In this document: piece after piece, positions 8,417-16,953 of the stretch
Position numbering within the stretch: position 1 is the stretch's first letter
Layout of the letters: each line of letters begins with the position of its first letter
DNA from: Streptomyces viridiviolaceus
Lineage (GTDB): Bacteria > Actinomycetota > Actinomycetes > Streptomycetales > Streptomycetaceae
Direction: 5' to 3'
NCBI RefSeq assembly: GCF_014650995.1
Contig: NZ_BMWA01000045.1
Coordinates: forward strand, 1 to 43,850
DNA length: 43,850 nt
Notes under the pieces: generated by a model
What the model was told of the DNA's origin: nothing
Database searches by the model: none
What the model saw: the letters and a program-made list of their open reading frames with translations, nothing else
Translations under genes and position numbers: made by a program

Positions 8417-8500
8417 AAGCGGCCCATTTACGTGGCCTTGGCCGCCACAGTCGAGGGCCGACGCAATATTCGGGGCCGTGGGCCGGCGACGGACCTGTCC
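8417..8500 (+). pseudogene. IS256-family transposase relic, resumed part
   Basis: The frame RPIYVALAATVEGRRNI continues the IS256 transposase downstream of HVKIR; intact relatives have about six residues between the two. The similarity fades by 8500, so the C-terminal half of the transposase has been deleted. Confidence 0.75.
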
Positions 8501-8940
8501 ATCGGTGTGGTCTCCGTGCGCCCCCGCAGGCGCCTCGCCCTGATGCTGGCGCAGCTCCGCCAGCACCAGGAGCTCCAAGCCGGCCCACCTCGCCGGCGCC
8601 GCAGGGAGGCAGAGGTCGCACAGCAGGACCCGCCCGGGCCGCACTTCCAGGTCGTCCTGTTGACGAGGCCGTGGCCAGTCTCGGGTGGGGTGCGTTGGTT
8701 GCGGGTGGCACGCGTGCACCAGAGTGTCATGCGGTCACCGGCGGGATGATCCACCAGGCCGCCCGGCAGGCTGACCTTCTCGCCACTCTCCCAGTCCTCG
8801 ATGCGCCAGCCGTTCTCGAACGAGTCGGTTCGTCCACGGTCCCCAGGAGGCAGCGACGACCGGCTGTGCACCTTGCGCATAGGCGATGGGCGTCGGAACC
8901 CGTGCGGCGCGGCCGAGCGCCGTCATGCACCCGTGCGGCG
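8501..8940. other. Gap without a recognised gene
   Basis: About 440 bp between the IS256 relic and the sensor phosphatase. A minus-strand open frame spans about 8428-8880 (MRKVHSRSSLPPGDRG...), but half of it is antisense to the IS256 relic, and I do not recognise a family or a ribosome site. It may be decayed flanking sequence. Confidence 0.5.
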
Positions 8941-11790
8941 TCACACCTCCGCGTCGGTCCACTGATCCAGCAGAAGGTCGCCGAGGTCTCCGCCGGCTTC
9001 GGCGCTGTCGTGCAGGGACTGTTCGGTCCAGATGACCTTGCCGCGGCCGGTGTAGCGGGTGCCCCAGCGCTGGGTGAACTGGGCGACGAGGAACAGCCCG
9101 CGTCCGCCCTCGTCGGTGGTCTTGGCCCGGCGCAGGTGCGGGGAGGTGCTGGAGCCGTCGGCGACCTCGCAGATCAGGCTGTTGCGGTCGTGCAGCAGCC
9201 GGAGCCGGATCGGTGCGGCGCCGTACCTGATGGCGTTGGTGACCAACTCGCTGATCACCAGCTCGGTGGCGAAGGCGACATCGTCGAGGTCCCAGGCTTC
9301 GAGTTGGCGGGTGACGTCGGCGCGCACCGGCGCTACTGCCTCGGGGTCGGAGGGCACGTCCCAGTCCGCGACCTGCTCCGGGTCCAGCAGCCGGGTCCGG
9401 GCCACCAGCAGGGCGACGTCGTCGCTGGGGCGCGCCGGCAGCATCGCATCGACCACCGCCTGGCAGGTTTCCTCCGGGGTGCGGTCGGCGGCGCCGACCA
9501 GAGCGGTGCGCAGCAGGTCCAAGCCCGTGTCGATGTCGCGGTGGCGGTCCTCGACGAGCCCGTCGGTGTACAGGACCAGTCGGGAGCCTCTGGGCAGTTC
9601 CAACTCGGCGGTCTCGACGGGCAGGCCGCCGCCCACGCCCAGCGGCGGCGATACGGGCACCTCCGGGTACTCCACGCTGCCCTCCGCATACACCACGGCC
9701 GGTCCCGGGTGCCCGGCCCGGGCGATGGTGCAGTGCCCGGTGACCGGGTCGTAGACGGCATACAGGCAGGTGGCGCCGGTGACGCGCCGCGCCTCGTCCT
9801 CGGCGGCCTCGTCGTGGTCGATGCGGGCGACGAGCTCGTCCAGGTGGCTGAGGAGCTCATCGGGGGACAGGTCCAGGGAGGAGAAGTTGTGCACCGCGGT
9901 ACGCAGCCGGCCCATGGTGGCCGCGGCGTGCAGCCCGTGGCCGACGACGTCACCCACCACCAGTGCCACCCGGAAGCCGGGCATCGGGATGACATCGAAC
10001 CAGTCCCCGCCGACCCCGGCCCGGGCCGGCAGGTAGCGGTGAGCGACCTCCAGAGCGGACTGCTGGGGCAGGACCTGCGGCAGCAGGCTGCGCTGCAAGG
10101 TGACCGCCATGGCGTGCTCGTGGGTGTAGCGGCGGGCGTTGTCGACGGCCACCGCGCCCCGGGCGGCCAGCTCCTCGGCGAGAGCCACGTCCTCCTGTCC
10201 GAACGGCTCGCTCTGCGAACGCCAGAAGTTGGCCATCCCGAGCACCACCCCACGTGCCCACAACGGCACCGTGATCAGCGAATGGAAGCCGTGGTCGAGA
10301 ACTTTGCGGGCGTGCTCGGGGTTCTGGGCGCGCCAGCCATCGGCAGAGGACAGATCCGGCTCCAGGACCGCGTGTCCGCGTGTGATGCCGGCAGCCATGG
10401 GGGTGGCGGGGGCGAAGTGGATCAGCTCCCCCACGGGACTGAGAGGATGGTTGCCCTCCAGGCCGACGACGGCGGTGCGGCGCATGTCCGTGCTCACGCC
10501 GTCCGGCTCCTCGCCCCGCAGGACCGGGTCCAGCAACTCGACGGTGACGACGTCGGCGAACCGTGGCACCGCCACCTCGGCCAGCTCCTCGGTGGTCCGC
10601 ACCACGTCCAGCGTGGTGCCGACCCGCATCCCGGCCTCGTAGAGCAGTTGCAGCCGCTCCCGGGCGATCTCGGCCCGCCCCGTCAGCGCCCGCAGCTCGG
10701 TGGTGTCGCGCAGTGTGGCCACGCTGCCCGCCGGACCGTCGCGCTGATCGACGGGACGGACGTTGACGGCCAGCAGACGGTCCCCGGCCAGATGCACCTC
10801 GTCGGTGGCCGTGTGCCCGCCGGCCAGCACCTCGCCGACGTCCGGAGCCAGGCCGAGATCGCGGACCTGGCGCCCCTCGGCATCCGGGGGCAGATCCAGC
10901 AGCCGCCGTGCCTCGTCGTTCGCCAGCAGCAGCCGCCCGTCGCCTCCGACGATGAGCACACCTTCGCGGACCGAGTGCAGTACCGCGTCGTGGTGCTCGT
11001 ACATCCGGGTCATCTCGACCGGGCCGAGGCCTCGGGTCTGACGCTGCAGCCGCCTGGTCACCAGAGCCGACCCGCCCGTGGCCAGGACGAAAGCGCCGGC
11101 CGCGGCGCCGAAGAGCATCGGCAGCTGCCGTTCCGCCGCCTTGTTCACGTTCTGGACCGTGATCTCGGGGGACACGATGCCGGCGACCGAGCCGTCCGGC
11201 CGGAAGACGGGGACTGCCGCGTACACGGACAGGCCCAGGGGACCCACCTCGACTTCCGTGAAGGTCTTGCCCCGCGCCGCCGCCTTGTAGGGGCCCACGA
11301 CGTGTTTCCCGATGAGTCCCGGGTCCCGGTGGGTCACGCGAATCCCGTCCGGCGTCGCCACCACGATGTTGTCGACGCCGGACCGCTTGCGGGCCGCCTC
11401 GGTACGCGGCTGCAGTGCCGCTGTCGGGTCGGGGCCGTCCAGGGCTTCCGCCACGCCCGGGGAGTTCGCGAACGCCTCGCCGGCGGCCACCACCTCGGCG
11501 CGGGCCGCCTCCGTGCTCTGGTGCCGGGCCTGCAGCACCAGCGCCACCACCGTCGCGGCGATGAGCAGCACGGCCACCGCCAGCTGCAGGAGAAACACCT
11601 GACCGGCGACGCTGCGTGGGCTCAGCAGGGACCGCAGCCGCTGCCCGGGCGACCGGTGCGGGACATCCCGTCCGCCCGCGGATGGGACCGGCGGCCCGGA
11701 TTCCGGGGGAGGAACCCCTCCCCGGATCCGTGTACGGGAAAAGCGGGAAGCCGGTGCCGGGAACCGACGGCAACCTCTTGCCTCGTCCAT
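8941..11790 (-). CDS. Membrane sensor SpoIIE-type protein phosphatase with anti-sigma-like ATPase domain
   Basis: A 949-residue signalling protein. The order is: basic cytoplasmic N-terminus, membrane helix at about 63-87, extracellular sensor of the dCACHE/PhoQ type (about 90-220), second helix (225-245), PAS domain (265-370), GAF domain (385-555), PP2C/SpoIIE phosphatase (565-797) and a C-terminal HATPase_c domain (805-930). Phosphatase metal ligands are visible in GGDWFDV, GDVVGHG, YTDGLVE and PSDDVALL. The ATPase domain has an N-box (SELVTNAIRYG) and GGRGLFLV. Such proteins dephosphorylate anti-anti-sigma factors while the ATPase domain acts as an RsbW-like kinase or partner. No sigma or anti-anti-sigma gene is adjacent. 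The start at 11790 has a weak GAGAAG close upstream. Confidence 0.9.
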   Translation of the reverse strand: MDEARGCRRFPAPASRFSRTRIRGGVPPPESGPPVPSAGGRDVPHRSPGQRLRSLLSPRSVAGQVFLLQLAVAVLLIAATVVALVLQARHQSTEAARAEVVAAGEAFANSPGVAEALDGPDPTAALQPRTEAARKRSGVDNIVVATPDGIRVTHRDPGLIGKHVVGPYKAAARGKTFTEVEVGPLGLSVYAAVPVFRPDGSVAGIVSPEITVQNVNKAAERQLPMLFGAAAGAFVLATGGSALVTRRLQRQTRGLGPVEMTRMYEHHDAVLHSVREGVLIVGGDGRLLLANDEARRLLDLPPDAEGRQVRDLGLAPDVGEVLAGGHTATDEVHLAGDRLLAVNVRPVDQRDGPAGSVATLRDTTELRALTGRAEIARERLQLLYEAGMRVGTTLDVVRTTEELAEVAVPRFADVVTVELLDPVLRGEEPDGVSTDMRRTAVVGLEGNHPLSPVGELIHFAPATPMAAGITRGHAVLEPDLSSADGWRAQNPEHARKVLDHGFHSLITVPLWARGVVLGMANFWRSQSEPFGQEDVALAEELAARGAVAVDNARRYTHEHAMAVTLQRSLLPQVLPQQSALEVAHRYLPARAGVGGDWFDVIPMPGFRVALVVGDVVGHGLHAAATMGRLRTAVHNFSSLDLSPDELLSHLDELVARIDHDEAAEDEARRVTGATCLYAVYDPVTGHCTIARAGHPGPAVVYAEGSVEYPEVPVSPPLGVGGGLPVETAELELPRGSRLVLYTDGLVEDRHRDIDTGLDLLRTALVGAADRTPEETCQAVVDAMLPARPSDDVALLVARTRLLDPEQVADWDVPSDPEAVAPVRADVTRQLEAWDLDDVAFATELVISELVTNAIRYGAAPIRLRLLHDRNSLICEVADGSSTSPHLRRAKTTDEGGRGLFLVAQFTQRWGTRYTGRGKVIWTEQSLHDSAEAGGDLGDLLLDQWTDAEV

Positions 11791-12041
11791 CTTCTCAGTC
11801 TGTCAGCACGAGAAGGGATGAGGGCGTCCGCGACCAGACCGTTCCCGCGGTCGGCGAACCGTGCTCCGATCGCGGCAAGACGCGGTGGCCGGGTCCGTCC
11901 AGCCGGCCGGACGACGTGTCGGTCAGCCGCGTCGCGCATCCTGGAGGGCGGGCTCCGCGCCTGCACCCACTACAGGCTCGGTACCCGCCTGGTCCATCTG
12001 GCGAACAGGCCCGCCGCCGCACCCTGACGTTCGTCGAACCG

Positions 12042-13298
12042 TCAGCCCCGACGCGCTGGGATCGCCAGCAGTGCCACAGCGCACACGAGCGCGGCCGCAG
12101 CGAACACGTAGAACACAGTGGTCGGCCCCATCGCGGCGTCCAGAATCCAGCCGCCCAGCAACGGTGCCACGATCGCACCGCCACGTCCGAAGCCGGACAC
12201 ACAGCCCAGCGCCGTGGCGCGGGCCGAGGCCGGATAGCTGGACGCGACCCAGTCGTTGAGCATCGTCAGCGCCGATTGGGCGCCGACACCGGCGAGTGCA
12301 GTGACGCCGAGGATCACGGCCGTGCTGCCGCCCTGCGACAGACCCAGTACGGCGACCGCGGCAAGCACGGCGCTGCCGGCGGTGACCACTCGCGGTCCGA
12401 TCCGGTCTGCAAGGACGGCGAGTGCGAAGGAGCCGACGACGGCTCCGAGGTTCAGGACCAGTGTGAAGCGCAGGGCCGAGCCGAGCGGATAGTCCATCTC
12501 GCGCATCAGCTGGGTCAGCCACGTGTTCAGGCCGTACCAGGCGAGCAGGACCGCGAAGTTACCCACGGTGAACAGGACGGTGTGCCGGGCATAGGCTCTG
12601 GAGAGCACGGTCCGGACACCGGCCGCCTCGCTTTCGCGCTGCCCGCCGTCGACAGCGGCGGCGATGGCCGCGGCGGCGGGAAGCGGCCGGGACTCCGGCA
12701 ACAGGAAGTACGCGGCGGCGACCACGAGCGCCGACAGGACGCCGCCGACGCCGAAGAGACCGCGCCAGCCCAGGGTTTCGCCCCACGTGGTAGCGGTCAG
12801 CGCGGACAGGACACCGCCGACGGGGATGCCGGCGAGCACCACGGTTGCCACCAGCGCGGAACGGCCGCGCGGCGCGTATTCCTTGCTCAGCGCGACACAG
12901 GACGGCATCACACCGCCCATGCCGGCGCCGGCGAGCAGCCGGAACAGGCCGAACTGCCAGGGCTCCGCGGCGAGCGCGCACGCCACCGTGAACACGGTGA
13001 AGACGGTGCCCGCGGCCACCAGGAGGCGGCGCCTCCCCAGCCGGTCGGCGAGCGTGCCGCACACCAGGGCGCCGATGAGCATGCCCACGTAGGCCAGGCT
13101 GCCGAGGGTGCCGGCGAGGGACTTGTCGAGCCCCAGTGCGTCGTCGCCGAGCATCGCGGGCAGCGCCACGCCGTAGACGATGAGGTCGAACCCCTCCACG
13201 GTGATCGCCGCCGTACACAGGGCGACGACCGCCCAGGCCGCCGGTGATCGCGAAGGGGCGGAGGAGTGGTGGGCGGGAGCCTGAGCGTCGATGGTCAT
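12042..13298 (-). CDS. MFS transporter, aromatic acid:H+ symporter type
   Basis: A 418-residue inner-membrane transporter with about 12 hydrophobic segments. The first carries the aromatic-acid symporter signature region (ITVEGFDLIVYGVALP; the acid-phenylalanine-aspartate pattern is typical of AAHS proteins). The MFS loop motif is GTLADRLGRRRL, and AGAGMGGVMPSCVAL matches the fourth helix. Likely substrates are benzoate- or hydroxybenzoate-type acids, but no catabolic genes lie nearby. The ATG at 13298 is preceded by a weak AGGA. Upstream, a perfect palindrome at 13440-13456 resembles the one over the start of the next gene, an IclR regulator, so that regulator probably controls it. Confidence 0.88.
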   Translation of the reverse strand: MTIDAQAPAHHSSAPSRSPAAWAVVALCTAAITVEGFDLIVYGVALPAMLGDDALGLDKSLAGTLGSLAYVGMLIGALVCGTLADRLGRRRLLVAAGTVFTVFTVACALAAEPWQFGLFRLLAGAGMGGVMPSCVALSKEYAPRGRSALVATVVLAGIPVGGVLSALTATTWGETLGWRGLFGVGGVLSALVVAAAYFLLPESRPLPAAAAIAAAVDGGQRESEAAGVRTVLSRAYARHTVLFTVGNFAVLLAWYGLNTWLTQLMREMDYPLGSALRFTLVLNLGAVVGSFALAVLADRIGPRVVTAGSAVLAAVAVLGLSQGGSTAVILGVTALAGVGAQSALTMLNDWVASSYPASARATALGCVSGFGRGGAIVAPLLGGWILDAAMGPTTVFYVFAAAALVCAVALLAIPARRG

Positions 13299-13439
13299 GC
13301 AGCCACATCCTGTCGGGGGAGCCAAAACCTCAGGACGCGGTGAGCGCGCCCCGGTGTCCCCCGGCGCCGCGCGGGCGACCTGTCGGTGACCGGATGGAAT
13401 CAGCGCGGTTACGCAGAGAGCAACCATTGAAGGCCATCA

Positions 13440-13456
13440 GTTCCGCAGAGCGGAAC
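13440..13456. promoter_or_regulatory. Probable IclR operator upstream of MFS gene
   Basis: Perfect inverted repeat GTTCCGC-AGA-GCGGAAC. It lies 141 bp upstream of the transporter start, in the gap between IclR and MFS. The IclR start region carries a near copy (GTTCCTC-ATA-GAGGAAT), which points to one regulator binding both. Confidence 0.75.
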
Positions 13457-13484
13457 TACTCCCTCACGGCACGGGCATCGGACG

Positions 13485-14327
13485 TCATAGGGCTGCCTCC
13501 ATTCGCCGTACCGCCTCCAGCAGCACCACCGCTGCCTCGTCCAGGTGCGTACGCGTGAAACGCAGGGAGGGTGCCGACACCGTGAGCGCGGCAACGGCGC
13601 GCCCACCGGGCTCGCGGACGGCGGCGCCCACCGCCGACAAACCCCGCTCGGTGTCGCCGATGTTGATCGCGTATCCCCGGCGGCGTACCGCGGCGAGCCG
13701 CCGGTGCAGCGCCTCGGGGTCCGTCGCCTCGCCCTGGTCGCCCTTGGCCCCGTAGATCTCGGCGAGTTCGGCCACGGTCAGATCGGCGAGCAGCGCCTTG
13801 CCACCCGAGGCGAGATGCGCGGGCAGAACGGCACCCGCGCGACTGCCGACGCGCAGTGCGTGCGTGCCTTCGATGCTGTGCAGGAAGCGCGCCTCAGCCC
13901 CGGAGCGCACCACGAGGTGCACGGTTTCCCCCAGTTTGCCGTTGAGCCACAGCATGTGGGGCCGGGCGGTCTCGATGAGTTCGTACTCGGAGCGCTGCGA
14001 CATGCCGAGGTGATAGAGGGCGGGCCCCGGCCGGTACGCCCTGTCGGCACCCTGGACCGCGAAACCACGGCCGCGCAGGGTGGCGAGCAGTCGGTGCGCG
14101 GTGGAGCGGGCGACGCCGAGTTGGTCGGCCGCGTCGCTGAGCCGGAGGCGGCCGTTCTTACGGAGCAGGAGCAGCAGCGTCAGGGCGTTCTCGACGGATT
14201 CCAGGCCTGGGGCGTGGCCCGCACCGGAAGCGTTCGGCACGCCGGTGGCCGAGTCGGTTGAAGCGGATGCGACTGTGCCCGCCTTTGTGCCGTTCGGCGC
14301 GTCTGCCTGTGCCGGGAAGTTCCTCAT
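13485..14327 (-). CDS. IclR-family transcriptional regulator
   Basis: A 280-residue regulator. After a low-complexity Ala/Ser/Thr N-terminus of about 40 residues comes the winged helix (LESVENALTLLLLL, LRLSDAADQLGVARSTAHRLLATLRGRGF), then the IclR effector domain with GETVHLVVRSGAEARFLHSIEG, LPAHLASGGKALLA and RGYAINIGDTERGLSAVGAAV. Effector ligands of this family are often aromatic or small acids. The ATG at 14327 is chosen because a TACAAT -10 lies 6 nt upstream, implying a leaderless transcript, and there is no Shine-Dalgarno. The start codon lies inside a palindrome, suggesting autorepression. It precedes the MFS gene on the same strand and likely regulates it. Confidence 0.88.
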   Translation of the reverse strand: MRNFPAQADAPNGTKAGTVASASTDSATGVPNASGAGHAPGLESVENALTLLLLLRKNGRLRLSDAADQLGVARSTAHRLLATLRGRGFAVQGADRAYRPGPALYHLGMSQRSEYELIETARPHMLWLNGKLGETVHLVVRSGAEARFLHSIEGTHALRVGSRAGAVLPAHLASGGKALLADLTVAELAEIYGAKGDQGEATDPEALHRRLAAVRRRGYAINIGDTERGLSAVGAAVREPGGRAVAALTVSAPSLRFTRTHLDEAAVVLLEAVRRMEAAL

Positions 14328-14335
14328 AGAGGAAT
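14319..14335. promoter_or_regulatory. Probable IclR autoregulatory operator
   Basis: GTTCCTC-ATA-GAGGAAT: inverted repeat of TTCCTC/GAGGAA with a 3-bp spacer, overlapping the ATG of the IclR gene and touching its -10 element. It matches the palindrome at 13440-13456 at the same spacing, with changes only at paired or central positions. Confidence 0.7.
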
Positions 14336-14339
14336 TGTA
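14334..14339 (-). promoter_or_regulatory. -10 element of leaderless iclR-type gene
   Basis: On the minus strand the hexamer is TACAAT, 6 nt before the ATG at 14327. Transcription would start at the A of the start codon. No clear -35 is seen. Confidence 0.6.
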
Positions 14340-15139
14340 AACGGCCGTGTGTTCTCCACAGGAAAATCTCCCCGTGATCGTCATGCCTGACATCGTCGTC
14401 CGCACCCGGCGGCGGCACGCCATGTCCACAACAGCAGGCCATCAAGGCGGGGCCCGGAATAGCGATGTCTTCCGCTATCTCTTCGGCGAGGTCGCCGAGA
14501 TCTTCGCCGCACTCTGCTGGCAGCGGGCATCGATCTCCTGCACGACGTCCTAGGCGTCGGCAAGAGGCTCGGGGAGTCGATAGCCGAGGTTGATCAGTCG
14601 GCGCCGCCCGCTCATGATCGCACCGGGGCGCGGATCGCTCCGATCGTCGCCGGGCTCGGCTCTGATGTCTCCCCCGCTCGCTGGAGAACGTCCTCGCCCA
14701 AGCGGTGTACGGGGTGCCCAGCGCCGTCAACCGGCCCATTCCTGCCGGTCCGTTAGCGGGCGAACACTGCAAGGAGCTGGACGATCCCACCCTCTCCACA
14801 CGATCGCCTCCTGCGTGCTGCGCACGCATCGCGAATTCCCGAGCACACCCCTGTCCAAGAACCGCCGGCATGAGGCGCGCGGTGAGACATACCGGCAGCA
14901 TGGCAGACGATCACTGGGGGTCTCGCCAGTTCGTCCACAGAGGGCCGATCTCCCCGTCGGTGAGGGTGACGCGGGCGCCGGGTCGGTGGTGGCCACAGGT
15001 GCATGACGTCAACTTGAGGCGAGTCCTTCGACCCGGGGAGGGGGATCTTGGTCCCTCGGTTGGTCTACGGAAGTTGCTGCGGCACGCCTCCCACCGCAAG
15101 GCTCCTCCGCGAGCAACTCGGCTCGTCAGGAGGAAAAAC
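14340..15139. other. 800-bp gap before the chaplin gene
   Basis: Several short open frames exist on both strands but none has a ribosome site together with recognisable protein features. Base composition stays high in GC. The chaplin promoter should lie in the last 150 bp, but I see no convincing -10/-35 pair. This may be decayed sequence. Confidence 0.5.
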
Positions 15140-15376
15140 ATGCGCAAGCCCAGCATCTTCGCCGTGCCCGTTCTGGCCGTTGCCGCTGCCCTCGGGAGCG
15201 CCGGCACGGCTCTGGCCGACGCTTACGCCGACGGGAGCACGTCGAACTCGCCCGGCATCGGCAGTGGCAACCTGGTGCAGGCCCCGGTACACGTCCCCGT
15301 CAGTGCCTGTGGCAACACGGTCAACGTCGTCGGCGCCCTCAACCACGCCACCGACAACATCTGCACGAACAACTGA
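15140..15376 (+). CDS. Short chaplin (hydrophobic spore/aerial hypha surface protein)
   Basis: A 78-residue secreted chaplin. Residues 1-27 are a Sec signal (FAVPVLAVAAALGSAGTALADA). The mature part is a single chaplin domain: NSPGIGSGNLVQAPVHVPVS, ACGNTVNVVGALNHATDNIC, with the two conserved cysteines that form an intramolecular disulfide. Short chaplins self-assemble into amyloid-like films that let aerial hyphae leave the medium. There is no sortase signal, so this is the short class. The ATG at 15140 has a strong CAGGAGGAA 5 nt upstream. No other chaplin or rodlin gene lies in the window. Confidence 0.93.
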   Translation: MRKPSIFAVPVLAVAAALGSAGTALADAYADGSTSNSPGIGSGNLVQAPVHVPVSACGNTVNVVGALNHATDNICTNN

Positions 15377-15871
15377 GCCCCGGCTGACCCGACCTGCACG
15401 CCGATGGCCACCTGGACCGGGAGAAGTCGCGGCGATCCCCGGCGAGCGGCCGGCACCAGCTTCGGCAGCGGCGATTACCGAGCGGGTACGGAAGAACTCC
15501 GGCACCGACCCAAAGCCAACGTCAGTGCCGGATCGCCCGCAGTCCGAGGTAGCCCACCGGGCGGCGCCGGCCTGCGCCCCCCAGACGCGTGCTCGTCCCT
15601 CCTGCTGCGTGACGGTGAAGTAGTCGTGTTTGCTGCGGGCCATGACTTCGATTGGCAAGATTTTCGAATTTGTAGCCACGTCTGGGCGTGACCTGCGTAA
15701 AGACCGAGAGGTGGGTACCCGGGGACCGGTCTGTCGGTGCGACCCTTCAGCAGGCCCCGCCGGACCCACCCCCGGCTTGGGACCGCAGGCCGGGGGCGAC
15801 GAGCCGAGCGAGACCGCCGCCTCCCGCCTCTCGGCGTGGAGTAGAGACAGTCGTGGCTGTGGGTCATCTCC
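15377..15871. other. Gap after the chaplin gene
   Basis: About 500 bp with no supported gene. Open frames on both strands lack ribosome sites and family character. No clear terminator hairpin was found directly after the chaplin stop. Confidence 0.5.
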
Positions 15872-16235
15872 GTTGAACTGTGGTTGCTGATCGAGCCGTT
15901 GTTTCCGGATCCGGGCCCCAAGCAGGTGGCGGGCCGGCCTCGGGTGCCGGACCGGCTGCACATGGTGCTGCTGAAGGAGCGGTCCGGCCGCCCGTAGGGC
16001 CCAAATGCGGGCCCGCCCGGTCGACCCGCACGGCCGGGCAGCAAACACCACGTCCGGTGTCGCTGACCGGCGGGAACCGCAACGACATCACCCAGCTTCT
16101 GCCCCTGCTCGACAAGGTTCCAGCGGTGGCGACGTCGTCGGACGACCCCGGCGACGGCCCGACACGGCACCGACCTGGGCGCCTTCCGATGGATCGTCGA
16201 ACGCACCATCTCCGAGTCGACCGCGCTCAGCCGGG
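15872..16235 (+). pseudogene. IS5-type transposase relic with internal deletion
   Basis: An N-terminal piece (VELWLLIEPLFPDPGPKQV, GRPRVPDR; about 15872-15960) is followed, after a break, by a downstream piece (VSLTGGNRNDITQLLPLLD from 16058) and then GAFRWIVERTIS near 16180. In intact IS5-family transposases these blocks belong to the start, middle and last DDE-E region of one protein of about 270 residues. Most of the catalytic core is missing and the frames differ. The 3' end runs into the SRPBCC gene's stop region on the other strand. Confidence 0.75.
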
Positions 16236-16685
16236 TGTGATGCGGCCGCGCCAGGCTCCGGACTCATCCCCCTGCTGCTCGATGTAGTCCTTGAAGCGCC
16301 GCATGTCTCCCTTGACCCGCCGGTCGATCGTCCCCAGCATGTCCGCGACCTTCTCCGCGACGCCGCTCGGTTCGACATCCATCACCAGTTCCACCCGGGT
16401 GTGGGTGTCGTCCACGCGCTGGAAGCGGACCGTGCCCTTCTGCTGGATGTCGCCGCTGGTGGTGCGCCAGGTAATCCGCTCGTCAGGGAGCTGGTCGACG
16501 ATCTCGGTGTCGAACTCCCGCCGTGTCCCGCCGATCTTGGTGGTCCAGTGGTTGTGGCGGTCGTCGAGCTGTGTGATCTCCTCGACGCCCTCCATGAAGT
16601 TCGGGAACTCCTCGAACTGGGTCCACTGGTTGTAGGCGGTGTGGACCGGAACCTCGACTTCCACTGTTTCCTTGACGGTGCTCAT
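16227..16685 (-). CDS. SRPBCC-family (polyketide cyclase/CoQ-binding-like) protein
   Basis: A 152-residue cytoplasmic protein with the START/SRPBCC fold. It begins with VKETVEVEVPVHTAYNQWTQFEEFPNFMEGVEEI, which matches the family's first strand and helices, and ends with a long helix (VAEKVADMLGTIDRRVKGDMRRFKDYIE). These proteins bind hydrophobic ligands; no enzymatic role can be assigned. The ATG at 16685 has a strong GGAGGT 5-6 nt upstream. The tail (QQGDESGAWRGRITPG) overlaps the end of a transposase relic, so the native C-terminus may have been altered slightly. Confidence 0.85.
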   Translation of the reverse strand: MSTVKETVEVEVPVHTAYNQWTQFEEFPNFMEGVEEITQLDDRHNHWTTKIGGTRREFDTEIVDQLPDERITWRTTSGDIQQKGTVRFQRVDDTHTRVELVMDVEPSGVAEKVADMLGTIDRRVKGDMRRFKDYIEQQGDESGAWRGRITPG

Positions 16686-16953
16686 AGCGGACCTCCTTTC
16701 ACGCTGCGGCGAGTACCCGGAAGGGACGCCACCTACCGGAGCGTCGGGCGCAAAACTGCCTTCGGTCCGGCATCCGGCCCTTTGATCGATCGGAGGGTCC
16801 CGTTGCATCACCGAGCGGCCGTGGTGCCGGCATGCCGGCCCCGCTCCGACGAGGTTGTCGGGTGTGGCAAATTCGGTCGACAGGCGGGCCGCGAACCACT
16901 GTGATGGCTCCGACTGCCCGTCGCACGCAGCGGGCCGGCCATGGGAGCTGCTC

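Noticed and set aside
8671..12027. 1118-codon open frame on the plus strand
   Set aside because: It is antisense to the sensor phosphatase, whose domains and catalytic motifs are clear. Long antisense frames are expected in high-GC DNA; the frame shows no family features.
11791..12041. Minus-strand frame between the MFS and sensor phosphatase genes
   Set aside because: The 251-bp gap has frames on both strands but none with a ribosome site and recognisable product.
11616..13247. 543-codon plus-strand frame opposite the MFS transporter
   Set aside because: Charged, repeat-like antisense product of a membrane-protein gene; no start signal.
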